Assembly: GCA_035771165.1 (NCBI GenBank) | Contig: JAWNZC010000294.1 | Location: 1-64,000 of the forward strand | Reading direction: 5' to 3' | DNA: 64,000 nt | Origin: Paragorgia papillata | Lineage: Eukaryota; Cnidaria; Anthozoa; Scleralcyonacea; Coralliidae | In this document: positions 12,877-24,369 of the stretch, piece after piece | Layout of the letters: every line of letters starts with the position of its first letter | How positions within the stretch are numbered: the stretch's first letter is position 1 | Notes under the pieces: generated by a model | What the model saw: only the letters and a program-made list of their open reading frames with translations | What the model was told of the DNA's origin: nothing | The model's database searches: none | Translations under genes and position numbers: made by a program

Positions 12877-14412
12877 GTGAAATAACTCGTGCAGGATAAG
12901 ACATAAAAGACGTAGACAATGTACGTACCTTAAAGCTCCACTGAAACAAACAAGCCATAAAAATCCCTGGTATTCCAGCCCAATGACCCAGTTTGTCAAT
13001 GAAAAAATAAGGAAGAACCTATAAACAAATACCCCTGACGAGAGTATTATGTAAGACTGATTACTTCTACTAATTAACTCGGAACACATGAGCTTCCTAG
13101 AAACCTGAGTTTCAAATTTAACTCATACAACCCCGTAAGAACAATGAACTATCGACAGAGAAATGTAAATGAACTCCGTAAATGCGTAATTCTATGGCAG
13201 CTTTAAAAGATATATTGTTCATACTTGATCGTTGCTTGTAACTCGTTTAGATTTTTCCAAGGTCACTATCTGCGTAGACTGCAAATATAACAAGACCATC
13301 AAGACAGCAAAAAATCACGATGAAAACCAACCCGGGAATGTTCAGCCAAAGCGCCCTGTAAAAAAATAAATTATTAGTAATCGTGTCATTCCATAAACCT
13401 CTTGTCCTTATATGATTATTAAACTTACACAAACGTACAGTTTTCGATAAAACCGAGAGCAAACACAGTTTTCTGTTACAGACCGAGCAAACGAGGTTGA
13501 TGAAGAATTTATTATATGACTTCAGGGTCATTTTTTTTTAAGTTTTTCAACGCATTTTTCGTCTTCGAAGTTTCAGTGCCTTTTACCCATAGTTAGTGGA
13601 GGGAGATGGTTCGGAAACTCGACAAAAAGTCATTGTTCTATGGTTTTGTTCAATTTGTCTAATTTCGCCAGGTCACTGAACGTATTGTATTTTCTGTATA
13701 ATGAAGCAGTCATCCCAATAGCAAACGTTCGGGTTTAATTAGTGCCGTCCTTCGTCGTCATGAATCACGTGTTGAAGTCCTTTGTTCGTTGTGTAGTCCT
13801 TCGCCGTCACGTGTCCATAGAATTTCCCTTCTTCAACCAATTGCCTTCCTCCAACACGAAAAACACAATAGCATGACCATTGCATAATCTTGCAAAGACA
13901 TTGGAGTCTTCCAAACCATCTCCCTCCACTAACTATAATTTACATATACCTGTTAGCTTTAACGAGTGAATTTCAATCCTTGATAAAACACGAACAACGA
14001 GTGCTTTAAGCATTATAATATTCATTTGAGAAGACTGGATTTTGAAATTTACGCTTACGAAAGGAGTGACAATCTCGCTGAACATTTTACAAGGTAATCT
14101 TTGCTAAAAATGTCTCGCTTTTAAGAACGAGTCTCCTGTGGAAATATCTCAACTATTAGTTTACCTTAAGAAATTGTAATATTCCAAGCTCTTCATTCTT
14201 TGTTTCCTTGGTATAGCTTCACAATTTCACAATTCGACAACCGTGCTTTATTTTTCCCACGTGTTGTTAAATTTACTGCACAAGTACTAAAGCATGGCTA
14301 AGCGCTGCCACAACATAACAGGGTGTTCATTGTGGTCCAAATTATCCGAATAAGAAACTCACAAAATACACCAGTGTATGAAAATTGAATATTTAAAATT
14401 ATTTATATTTAA

Positions 14413-14515
14413 CAATTATTCGCCGAAGGCGAAGTGAATATCCGTGAAATTAATAACCGAGATGAAGTCGAGGTTATTATTCACCGATATTCACTGAGCC
14501 TGAGGTGAATAATTG
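14413..14515. repeat. Hairpin MITE, copy 1
   Basis: Near-perfect palindrome bounded by CAATTATTCGCC and GGTGAATAATTG, with inner arms around AATAACCGAGATGAAGTCG. Same element as 38,998-39,098. Confidence 0.7.
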
Positions 14516-14777
14516 TTTTATTATAAATACACATTTTTGTACTTTTAGGAACGCATTTTCTTTAAAATTGTTAATTTCTTGATCTGTTTGCATTGACAAA
14601 TTGGCTGGCGGCATTTTGAATAAACGCTGTAGGTGACTTATCGAGAATTAGTCCGAAGTAGCTCGACCAATCAGCGCGCCCGATTTTTTATAATCACCTG
14701 TGTAATTTATACTAATGAATATTAAAAACTATTTTCACTCCGTAAATTTTGAGTACAGTGTATTTTTCCTTGCTGTG

Positions 14778-14968
14778 TATAGACCACTTTCATAATAGCG
14801 ACTAATTTGAATATTCTTTTATGTGCATCTTAATAAGCCTTTCTGGCCTCGTTTGTGAGTCTGCAATTTCAAATAGATCTTTGCTTTCATTACGAGGCCA
14901 GAAAGGCTCATTAAGATGCACATAAAATAATATTTTAAAACTGGTGGCCATTATCAAAGTGGTCTATA
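14778..14968. repeat. TIR MITE, copy 1
   Basis: Ends TATAGACCACTTTC and AAAGTGGTCTATA. Inner arms TATGTGCATCTTAATAAGCC and the reverse complement of its variant flank a short loop. Equivalent to 39,358-39,545; no ORF. Confidence 0.75.
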
Positions 14969-15844
14969 ACTTTTTACCACTTACCTTTGTTGGCGGATTT
15001 TATTTTCGACGCCAAGAATCTTTGAACAGCTGCTTGACTTACAGTCCAAGGCATTGCTGTGAACATAACCACCAATACTTAATGTCCAAAAAGTATTGCG
15101 AATTGTTGGGTCTGGATTGAAAACTAGAATAGAAAGAAAAATATAATCTATGCTTCAAAAACTCATTAATAATTCATGAGGAACAACACAAAGGAAAATT
15201 CAGTTACCATGTCCGTGGTTTTTATACCTGATAAAGCACGTCCAGATTTACATAAACTTTTTAGCTTTGATTTTCTCAGCTTAGATAACGTTGTTTTCTC
15301 AAAATTTACTACGCTAAAATTAACTATTTGCTTTTATACAGCAAATTTAAATTTTATATAATTTTGGGGTATCTTAAATGGTCAAGTGGGAAGAGATTTT
15401 GAAGAGAAAAGGCTTGTAGAGTTCAAATATTCTAAGAACAAAGATACTGTAGAATCTCATGTTTATGTCGTCATGAATTATCCATAAGAAATAAAGCAAC
15501 CTTAATTGGCTGACAATATACTGAGAAAGACGGCCGTTCAGATTGGTTTTTGTGACTTCGTAATGCTTACTCGAAAAAAGTTAGGCGATTCTCTCTGTTT
15601 GTTAATCTCCCAAAACTTTGTCGAAGCCGCCGACATTCACGGTTCCTACGACGGAAACACAGTAATCAAACCAGCCAACCATCCAACTAGGGCTTGAAAG
15701 ACGTCAGTCCAAACGACAGCCTTTAATCCTCCCTAAGATAGAGAAATAGACACACCTTTTATTACAAGTATAATATATATTGCCTAGGATTAACACAATA
15801 ACATCAACACAAAAAGACGTTGGATTAGGACAGTACGTAGGAAG

Positions 15845-16735
15845 CAAAGAAGGAAGGAAGGAAAGGGAAATAGCAAGAAAGAAAGGGAGGAAGGAGGGAG
15901 GGAGGGAAGGAAGGAGGGAAGGAGGGGCAAGGAAGGAAGGAAGGAAGGAAGGAAGCAAGGAAGGGAGGGAAGGAGGGAAAGGAAGGAAGGATGGAAGGAA
16001 GGAAAAAAAAGAAGAATGGGTAAGAAGAAGGGAGGAAAGAAGGAGGGGAGAAAAGGAGAAGAAGAAGGAGGGAGGGAGGGAAGGGAAACGTAAAACTGGA
16101 AAACGGAAACTCAAAAAAAGAGAAGGGAGGAAAGAAGGAAGGGAAAAAAATGAAGGAACGAAAGAAGGAAGGAAGGAAAGAATGAATGAATGAATGAATG
16201 AATGAATGAAGGAAGGAAGGAATGAATGAATGAATGAATGAATGAAGGAAGGAAGGAAGGAAGGAAGGAAGGTAGGAAGGAAGGAAGCAAGGAAGGAAGG
16301 AATGAATGAACGAAGGAAGGAAGGAAGGAAGGAAGGAAGGAAGGAAGGAAGGAGGGAAGGAGAAGGAAGGAAGGAAGAAAAAAAAGGAGAATGGAAAAGA
16401 AGAACGGAGGAAAGTAGGAGGTAAGAAAGGAGAAGAAGGAGGGAGGGAGGGGGAAACGTAAAACTGGAAAATGAATGAATGAATTAAGGAATGAATGAGT
16501 GAATGAATGAATGAATGAAGGAATGAATGAATGAATGAATGAGTGAAGGAAGGAAGGAAGGAAGGAAGGAAGGAAGAAAGGAAGCAAGCAAGCAAGGAAG
16601 GAAGGAAGGAAGGAAGGAAGGAAGGAAGGAAGGAAGGAAGGAAGGAAGGAAGGAAGGAAGGAAGGAAGAAGAAAGTAGACAAACGAACGAACGAACGAAC
16701 GAACGAACGAACGAACGAACAAACGAACGAACGGG
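15845..16735. repeat. (GGAA)n, (AATG)n, (AACG)n arrays, copy 1
   Basis: Long GGAA/GGGA array with interspersed AATG blocks, ending in an (AACG)n run at about 16,680-16,730. Copy 2 holds only about 470 bp at the same place (40,391-40,868). The 285- and 224-residue S/F/L/P-rich frames on the minus strand are repeat translations. Confidence 0.9.
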
Positions 16736-16934
16736 CGCACGTAAATAATGTGTGTAAATATAAAACAACAAAATTTTTTTACCATATTTTATACTTACCA
16801 AGGTTGTGTAGAATGTACATACGACTCCCGTTGAAATGATTGAAGCAGTGAGTGAAACACCAGCAACTAAATATACAGACGGAACAAATTAGTTTTCTCG
16901 TCCTATAAGCCTTGTTCCATTTTTAACAGGGCTC

Positions 16935-17395
16935 AGAAAGGAAGCAAAGAAGGAAGGAAGGAACGGACGGAAGAAAGGAAGGCAGGAAAGAAGAAGGAAG
17001 AAAGGAAAGAAGGAAGGAAGTAGGAAAGAATGAAAGAAGGAAGGAAGGAAAGAAGGAAGAGAAAAGGAAGGGAGGGAGGAAGGAAGGAAGGAAGGAAGGA
17101 AGGGAAGGGAAGGAAAGGAAGGAAGGAAGGAAGGAAGGAAGGAAGGAAGGAAGGAAGGAGAGGGAAGGAAGGAAGGAAGGCAGGCAGGGAAGGAAAGAAA
17201 GAAGGAAGGAAAGAGGAAGTAAGTAAGGACGGAAAGAAGGACACTAGAAGGAAGAAAGGAAGGAAAAGAGAAAGTAAGCAAAGGAAGAAAGGAAGGAAAA
17301 TAAGGAAGGAAGCAAAAGAAGAGAAGAAAGGAAGGAAGAAAGGGAAGGAGAGAGGAAGGGAAAAGGAAGGAATGAAAATAGGAAGAAAAGGAAGA
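16935..17395. repeat. (GGAA)n array, copy 1
   Basis: Degenerate GGAA/GAAA array in the intron between exons 3 and 4, counterpart of 41,070-41,412. No gene is supported. Confidence 0.9.
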
Positions 17396-17851
17396 ACGTC
17401 TCGGTAACTGATTTCCATTGTGTTTCTCTTCTAAACTATTAAATAAATTAGAAACTCACTGACTTACCTGCCTGAAAGAGCTAATGCAGGAGCGTACAAA
17501 ACGATTGAAAGATACAGGAGCTAAAAAAACACAGAAGAAGAATTATGTGTGGTTTTTAAAAATTGTAATTAATACAGTAAATATAACTTTTATAATTATA
17601 AAAACGTTTGTACACAAGACGTATTATTATTCGAAATTTTCCAACTTCAAAGCAAGCAAATCTTTAAAAATAAAATATATAAATTAATGAAAGAATGTAG
17701 ATACTTACACTTCGAAAGACAAACAGGAAACATCCAAGTAAACGTACACCAGTACTGAATCGCATCTCAAGTACTAAAATTATTTTTTACAGAAGAACAG
17801 TGTTGTCGTAAATAGATACTGTCTTAGCCAAATGAATATTAATACACTGCA

Positions 17852-17938
17852 AAGAAACAAACAAAAAACAAACAAACAAACAAACAAACAAACAAACAAA
17901 CAAACAAACAAACAAACAAACAAACAAACAAACAAACA
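17852..17938. repeat. (AAAC)n array, copy 1
   Basis: Regular AAAC tetramers in intron 1 just above exon 2; the copy 2 equivalent is 41,868-41,935 and is shorter. Confidence 0.9.
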
Positions 17939-18554
17939 GTCGCGCATTAAGAACTGCGAATGACTCATCTTTTATAATAGCAGCTCCTTGTTTGTTTTTG
18001 TGCTGTGTTTAAAATAGCGGACAAACGTCCACGGGTCTTTCCTGTCCGCATAGTATACAGGTAACCTTACACCCGGTCCACACATTTACGTTCGTAAGCG
18101 CATATCTTTAATACGTTTGCCTTCTGTCCATAGGTATCGTGAACAGCTATTTATGCATGAATCAATTCTTCCTGTAACCATCCCCCCTCGGGGACAATGC
18201 AGTAAATCAAATCCCGGGGGTGGGGAATTGTTTTACTAATTTTGTCCCAGGGGTAAAGGGCGGGGATGCAAGGAGGCGTGGGAGTCTGGTAACTAAGGTA
18301 TTCCGTATTCAAAATGGCGATGAATTCATTGAAAGAATTTCTCAGGTTGCTGAAAATTTACGAAAATCGACGCAGGGGTGCTGAAAAAACTAAAAAACTA
18401 TAGCTCAAAGGAAGCAACAACAGAAATGAGCCACTGTTTAAGTTAATTTACATTTGATGTTAAAATGTGTTTAATTATACCTTTGTTTGATGTTAAAACT
18501 CATGTGTTTTTGTATTAGTTTTTCAGCCTTGCCCCGGGGTGGGGAATGTATATA

Positions 18555-18938
18555 GGCCTGGCCAAACGCTTTCAACATTTCATTCAACATCGTTGAATTC
18601 ACATGTTGAAAGCGTTTGGCCACCCCTGTTGAATGATGTTGAACGTTGTTGAATGGTGTTGAATGATGTTGAACGAAATTTGAACATGTTCAAATTTTCG
18701 TTCAACACGCGTTCAACATTTCTATTGTTCTCAAAATGTTGAAAGGTGTTGAACGCATTTGGCCACATTTCATTCAACTTTGTTGAACAGAGACATGCGC
18801 CATTCGGGATATTGTCGATTCCAGTTTTTTTGGTAGCCCGCGTTCAATTAATTGTCATTCACCACTCGTGCTTTCAACATTATTCAACATCGTTCAACAA
18901 TGTTGAATGCGATGTTGAAAGCGTTTGGCCAGGCCTTA
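18555..18938. repeat. Inverted-repeat MITE rich in GTTGAA
   Basis: Bounded by AGGCCTGGCCAAACGC and its inverse GCGTTTGGCCAGGCCT, with many internal GTTGAA/TTCAAC units forming nested arms. The same element sits at 42,723-43,092 in copy 2. In copy 1 its right edge lies next to the 18,966-21,277 insertion. No protein coding. Confidence 0.75.
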
Positions 18939-18965
18939 GTCTTTAATTTATTTTAAATTTAACCA

Positions 18966-21277
18966 GACTGCTAACTTTGCTAACTGCGCACCGAAGTTTT
19001 TTTTTCCGATAAAAAATGCGCGCCTGGCCTGGCAAATTATGCGCTTACGGGGGGTGGGATGTCAGGCGTTTTCGGGGGGTGACTCGATAACGGAGTAGGC
19101 ATAAGCTAAAGCTGGTATAGTTACATAAGTAAAAACATAAACTCACCATTGTTTGAAGGTAATGATTAATGGACGTGTCAGAATTGTACAAGTTGCACAA
19201 CTCAAAATGTCCGTAGAACCTGTGGGGGGGACTGAGGACAGAGATAAGGGATAGTGGACTGGAAATGAGTAATTGGGTTTATACAACTTGTAGCCCTGTT
19301 TTATTTGATTAAATATTTTTATAAAAAAACATGTATATATATGTAGAAATTGTAACCTATGTACTACATAACTATTTCAATTAGCTCAATTGACAAAGTA
19401 ACATAATAGACAGTATTAAAGTCAGTGTTTATCAGTCAATTAAGCTAAAAATGGGAGTCGTGCAGGCTTCTTGATCAGAGTCTCGATCACAATTGATTTG
19501 TCCCTGTCTGATCTCGCATCCTTGTAGATAGGAATGAAGTGCCTTTTGAGTCCTAAAGATGCATCTCCTTCGATGTAGAGCTTTGTCATTGCTGACAAGG
19601 CTTTCTCGCACTGAAGGACTGAAGGCAAGCACCAATCCAACTTGGTAGGCATTGTCAAGACCTCTTGACTTTGCCCACCATCCTTTTCTTGGGCCTCCAT
19701 CACTCGATAGAAGGATTCAGCGATTGCTTCTGTCCCAGCTTTGGCATAAAATATGTCATAAACGATGCAAAACTCTCTACCAACTGCTTCGTAGAAGGTG
19801 GGGTCGGTGTACAACATCTGGATCACTTGCTCTTCCTGCAACACGTAAATGTTCCATCGGATAAAGTCACCCGGAATTTGGCAAGAAGATCAAATCCCTC
19901 CTTCTCGACTTCGAACTTGGTGATGACTTGACCTCTTGGGATGGGAACTGACACCAGTTTCTCTCCGCACGTTTTTTTAAAACACTTGGAGAAAAACTCT
20001 TCCAATTCCTTCCCCCAAATCACTTCGATGAGGAATGCCTTCAGTTTCCAAAAGATGACGTCGGAGAAAGAACTCATCAAGCTCCAGATTCTCTTTCTCA
20101 ACCATTTCTGCAACATGAGGAAGCTTGGAAACAAATGAAACGCATCGTCGGAACTCGCCTTGGCCAACGCGCATCAACGAAGACCTTTTGACAGGAATTG
20201 CTCCATCTGACATCCTTTCGCCACAGAGTGCGGAGAACAAGACGTCAAAATCGAGGCACTTCGGCAAGGTGTAGAGAAGATCTGGTATTCCAGCTTCGCT
20301 TCTTTCTGTAAGTGCCAGGACCATTTCCATTGCCAGCTTCTTCAGATCATCTCGACAATCTTTCAGCTCTCTCATTTTCCAACTTATTGGTTTGCCCTGC
20401 TCTTCACTGTCTACCAACCACCCTTCCACCAAGTCGATGCTCTTGTACCTGAGATTAGCAATGTCTGCAGCATGCTTGTGCAAATGAGCAGAAGCTGACA
20501 CTGAGGGTTTCTCGTTTGTAACTTGGGCGGCAAACAAATTCATCTGATCTTTGACTTGGGGAATCCAAGCAGCAATCTTCCATCCAGGACATGACAACAT
20601 CTGACCACGAAGCATCACAAGCAATAATAAACAACATGCATGTGTATTATGTACTCACCTAGTTCCATTGCTAGTTAGAAATAGCGGTCCAAGAAGTCGT
20701 TCAAGAATTAAGAACCCAAAAATCGGGAAAAAAAGTAAAATTCCAAAACAGTACACCACTAACAGTCTAAAACGTTCAGGCTTCTTTAACTCCGCACCGA
20801 CTCTAGACAGTGTATCTTATGTAGTATTTACAGCACATGGGAGTTTACATATTTCTAATTTTTACAGAGCCAAGCCCAGAACACTATCTGCCGTATCTGG
20901 TACTTTATCTATACACCCGCCCTAAGGCTAAGGCTAAGACAAATCTTACGTGATCATATTGCATGCGCGCAGCAAGAAGCCTGTATCTAGTGCTTGCGTA
21001 AGCATCAAAGGATTATAGTCATTTATAGAAGAATCTCGAGAGTGCCGAAAGGAAGAAGTCTCAAGAGCTTTACGATTAACGTAAATCCGGATATGATATT
21101 TAGATATTACGTACCACACCTAATAATTCACACGCGATATTCATTTTTATAGGTCATTGGCACATTGCGCGCACCAGAATCTATTCCCCATTCATCTTGC
21201 GCGCCTGAAAGTAAAATTTTCCTGCGACAAATTGCGCGCATAGAATTTTTACAACGCGCACGACAAAGTTAGCAGTC
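18966..21277. mobile_element. DNA transposon insertion specific to copy 1
   Basis: A block of about 2.3 kb lies between sequence that is contiguous in copy 2 (MITE end, then GTCTACGCGGTTTCC near 43,095). It is bounded by a perfect 14-bp inverted repeat, GACTGCTAACTTTG at 18,966-18,979 and CAAAGTTAGCAGTC at 21,264-21,277. Subterminal sequence rich in TGCGCGC appears at both ends. About 20 nt of AT-rich sequence before the left repeat is also missing from copy 2, and a GTCT occurs at both junctions, so the exact edges and target-site duplication are uncertain. It carries a broken transposase-like gene on the minus strand. Confidence 0.6.
19440..20624 (-). pseudogene. Transposase-like protein, C-terminal part, frameshifted
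   Basis: Three minus-strand frames follow one another: 20,624 to about 20,060, then about 20,060-19,850, then 19,844-19,440. They read as one protein with two frame shifts and no obvious splice sites at the switches. The last part contains EEQVIQMLYTDPTFYEAVG, REFCIVYDIFYAKAG and GGQSQEVLTMPTKLDW, which resemble the C-terminus of hAT-related KIAA1586/ZNF862-like proteins; that comparison is from memory. No N-terminal zinc finger is present, so it is a 5'-incomplete or decayed copy. The stop falls near 19,440, inside the TIR-bounded element. Confidence 0.55.
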
Positions 21278-22046
21278 GTCTATGCGATTTCCAAGCCACA
21301 ATCTACTACTAGTACGATATCTATACCCTCAAGAGTCGAATATCTTGGAAGAACATATGATGGAACGTATAATAATACACTAACAAAATAATTGACGATT
21401 AGACGTTTGCCAATTAATTAAACACGCAGGCTATAATTTTCAGCTAGACACTACACTTACTTCGTGAGCGCTGGTCAGTTGTAGTCCATGAAATATTGGA
21501 ACAAATACTATCGCTGCTGTTGCAGTCAAACCGAAGTAGGATAAAAGCAGAACGGTGTACTGAGCTCCATATGTAAAAATCTCGCTTGGTACGCCGAGAA
21601 GCGTAATAGCGGACAAGAAGGAGGCCAGTAAAGATATGGCGATTGGAATGGTCTGCATGTTTCGGTTACCTAGTAAGTATTCGCTAGTCGTTCGCTGTTT
21701 CCCGCCAGTACAGCCATGGTAGATGCCAATACCAGCTGAAACCAACAGCATTAGGCCGAATACAACGTAGTCGACAGCGTGGAATGAACGCTCCGCCATT
21801 TTTGTCGAGCTGTATGATCGAGTTATCAAATGCACAACTCGATGAAATAAAACGAACGTATGACGAATTATGAATTTAATCTTGGTCGTCACCGTCGGCA
21901 ATTCGATATGCTCTATTGGCTTAACTAATTTGCTTAGCGAGGTTCGTATTTCAACGTTTTGCCTAGCTAGTGTGCGCATAATCTGTGGTGCGTTTGAGGA
22001 GTTTAAAAAGAACTTATCATGCGTTTATATTTACACAAATCAGATC

Positions 22047-23367
22047 AATATCTTTGCTTTGCGTGTTATCTAAGGTGCTGGAACGATGTGTCTTTAACCA
22101 CTGCTACCACCACCTTGCACCGTGCTTCTACCATCTCCAGTACGGTTTCCTTAAGGGAAGATCAACGACAACTCAAATGCTGGAGGTATAACACAACATC
22201 TTAGATTGTGTAGCAAGTGGTAAAGAAGTTGATGCCATCTACCTCGACCTGTCGAAAGCATGTGACAAGGTCCCGAACAAATTACTTTTGCTCAAACTCA
22301 GGAGATATGGTATCACTGGACCTCTTCTCTCGTGGTTTCGCAGCTACCTTACTGACAGACACCAAAGAGTTGCCCTAGAAGGTGCCCTATCCGACTGGCT
22401 TCCTGTTACGTCTGGTGTGCCACAAGGCTCCATACTTGGCCCACTCCTGTTCCTCGTATATGCTAACGACGCTCCAGATTACATTCAGTCTGAATCAACA
22501 ATTGCTCTTTTCGCCGACGATTCCAAGCTATACCGGCCTATTGAATTCTCTAACTCGAGCAACCTTCTCCAAACTGATCTCGACTGCCTACACAAATGGA
22601 GTCTTGACTGGGCAATGGAATTCAACACTTCGAAATGTAAATTTCTACACATTTCAAGGAAGAAAACATCAAATTAAGTGCCATACTATAGTTTAGCTGG
22701 TCAGTCGTTAGACTGTGTTCCGTATATTACTGATCTTGGTATCACAGTGTCCAGTGATCTATCTTGGTCAAGACACATCGAAGTCACTGTCACCAAAGCC
22801 AACAGGTCTCTTGGTCTGATCAAAAGACTCTGCAGTGACCTCATCGATTCAAGCAGTAGAAAACTATTATATTGCGCCTTTGTGAGGCCCAAGCTCGAGT
22901 ATGCCAGTAACGTGTGGTCACCATACACCATCAAACATCGCTCATTAATTGAAAATGTCCAACGGCGGGCAACTAAGTTTATTCTGAACTATCCCCAGGA
23001 ATTATCTTACACTGCCAGATTGGTCAAAACAAATCTCCTTCCACTAGAATTTCGTTAGAGAGATCTCTGATTTAATACTAGTATTTCAAATCGAGGAAAA
23101 GACTTATTTTCTATTAACATTAACAACTACTTATGCACTTTTGAAAAAGGATACAAATTACGTAATTATGATGATAACAACTTTAATCTAATTATAAAAT
23201 ACAAGCAGGATTACTTTAGGAAATCTTTTTTTATTAGGTCAGCCGAACTGTGGAACACTCTTCCACATCATCTGAAAACCTGTGAAACAGTTTCTTTATT
23301 TAAGTCTAGTCTTCATAAAATGTACCGCACTAAATTATCTACCTACATCCCTCCTGGATACACTTAA
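22047..23367 (+). pseudogene. LINE reverse transcriptase fragment
   Basis: The plus frame begins with ISLLCVLSKVLERCV-like residues. It then shows the RT blocks AIYLDLSKACDKVPN, TSGVPQGSILGPLLF and the catalytic-loop motif FADDSKLY. After these come the typical C-terminal region (SSRKLLYCAFVRPKLEYAS, ENVQRRATKF) and SAELWNTLPHHLK near the end. In-frame stops occur at 22,189-22,191 and 22,675-22,677. A further stop and frame disruption occur around 23,056-23,070, with apparent loss of sequence after PLEFR. No endonuclease domain is present. The copy is non-autonomous. Confidence 0.85.
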
Positions 23368-23689
23368 TGAGTTGCAACCTTGTCTCAAATTATGCCTTAG
23401 TTCTCTAGTTTAAGTCTTAAATTAATTGCGTGTTAAGTTATAGATATGTTTCTTTATGATATTCACATTATTATTTTTCTTATATAATTAAGGGGTTGGG
23501 TGTCAATAGGGACGTGAGTCCTGTTCCTTTCTCCTGTCACATACAGTGTTGGGGTTTTTTTGTTTGTTTTTTTTGTTGGTTTTTTTTTGGGTTTTTTCTT
23601 ATATCTTGTTAGTTATTTGTTTTTATCATTGTAATCATTTATTGTATAATTGTATAATACTGTGACAAACTCATTAAAAAAAAAAAAAT
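22047..23689 (+). mobile_element. 5'-truncated CR1/L2-like LINE
   Basis: Inserted between AGATC at 22,042-22,046 and a second AGATC at 23,690-23,694, giving a 5-bp target-site duplication. The uninterrupted target CAGATCGAAATG is found in the second copy near 45,265-45,276. The right end is a short A-run preceded by AT-rich 3' UTR. The element begins inside the reverse transcriptase domain, the usual outcome of 5' truncation. Confidence 0.8.
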
Positions 23690-23694
23690 AGATC

Positions 23695-24058
23695 GAAATG
23701 TCAAAACGGCGGCAAAATATCCGTGTTTACAAACGCAAGACCACTTGCACATGACGTCGTGCAAGTGACCCTCAAACATTGTCACGCAACAATGATTTTG
23801 TTTCAAGTTGAATCAGCACGTTGCAGCAAGTAGAACTGGAGAAACATCTATTGTATTATGATTAAATGCCATTTAAAGCTAAACTTTATGTACAGTTTTC
23901 AACAAAAAATGTTCTCAGGTACTAATCATACTGTACGTAGCAAACTCGTACCCAGGCTCTTCTGTTAGATGACCCAGGGACAACCGCTATTTTTCGCTTA
24001 ACTCTCGTGTTTCTAGAAACGCCACACATGTGACAGAAATGTCACATGTGCATACCGA
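23695..24058. repeat. Upstream flank shared with copy 2
   Basis: Sequence after the LINE resumes the upstream flank of the SLC5 locus. 23,695-23,830 matches about 45,272-45,430, and about 23,840-24,050 matches 49,688-49,905, including CACTTGCACATGACGTCGTG and GTTCTCAGGTACTAAT. Between those two parts copy 2 has about 4.2 kb of extra mobile sequence. No gene here. Confidence 0.7.
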
Positions 24059-24369
24059 CAGAGTTGCAAAAAGACAAAAAATGTCCCCAAACATGATTTG
24101 TGGGAGTCAAAAATGTCCCCAATTATACCCGTATGTTCGACACAAAACAATTATCAATAAAACGAGTTTTATCAGAATTTTCATTGGTATTATCTGGCAG
24201 TTGCCAATTTTGTAATTTACATTGACTGCTTTTTCTCATGCTGGACTATTATCTGCTAAATGCTAATAAGCTGTCGTTGATGTAAAAAAATATAAAATAT
24301 CAGGTGATAATGTGATATCGCAGTCGGTACTCTGTAGTTGAGTCATTATCAGTGTTTAGACTTTAGAAA

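Larger units (their letters stand above)
4700..21799 (-). pseudogene. SLC5-type Na+/solute symporter, damaged copy 1
   Basis: Same gene as at 30,005-43,617, with reading frames broken in most exons as the sequence stands. Exon 1 (21,461-21,799) is intact, 113 codons. Exon 2 (17,709-17,773) is 65 instead of 66 nt. Exon 3 (17,468-17,520) is 53 instead of 52. Exon 4 (16,799-16,866) has the expected 68. Exon 5 (15,571-15,732) is about 7 nt too long. Exon 6 (14,985-15,124) is +2, exon 7 (13,225-13,355) +1, exon 8 (12,929-13,018) +1, exon 11 (9,571-9,659) +2. Exon 9 (about 12,089-12,201) and exon 10 (10,648-10,718) are recognisable. Exons 12 (about 8,660-8,916), 13 (about 7,210-7,390) and 14 (about 5,750-5,985) survive only as fragments. 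Random 1-bp indels in homopolymers point to sequencing error more than to true pseudogenisation, but that is inference. An open frame extends about 60 codons upstream of the exon 1 ATG and is probably 5' UTR. Confidence 0.75.
3150..21980. repeat. First copy of duplicated SLC5 locus
   Basis: This block is colinear with 28,560-43,750 in the same orientation. Anchor pairs (copy 1 / copy 2) are the exon 1 start codon 21,799/43,617, exon 4 16,799/40,937, exon 8 12,929/37,540, exon 11 9,571/33,070, and the upper edge of exon 12 8,916/32,420. Between 8,916 and 10,718 the two copies have nearly equal length. Between 3,150 and 8,916 copy 1 is 5,766 nt against 3,860 nt, an inflation of about 1.5-fold. 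Copy 1 has an extra transposon at 18,966-21,277 and longer GGAA arrays. Copy 2 has an extra 1.3 kb element, a 200 bp tandem duplication and about 165 bp near 42,550-42,715. Confidence 0.9.

Noticed and set aside
12318..13089. Cysteine/valine-rich frames of up to 232 residues
   Set aside because: Translation of (AGAC/AAAC)n read through into SLC5 exon 8; the periodic composition shows no domain.
15704..17418. Long minus-strand frames of 130-285 residues rich in S, F, L, P
   Set aside because: They are translations of GGAA/AATG tetramer arrays; the same sequence is open in several frames at once.
21461..21979. Longer SLC5 start 60 codons upstream in copy 1
   Set aside because: The family normally starts near MAERSF-like residues, the internal ATG has the better context, and the added residues look like translated 5' UTR.
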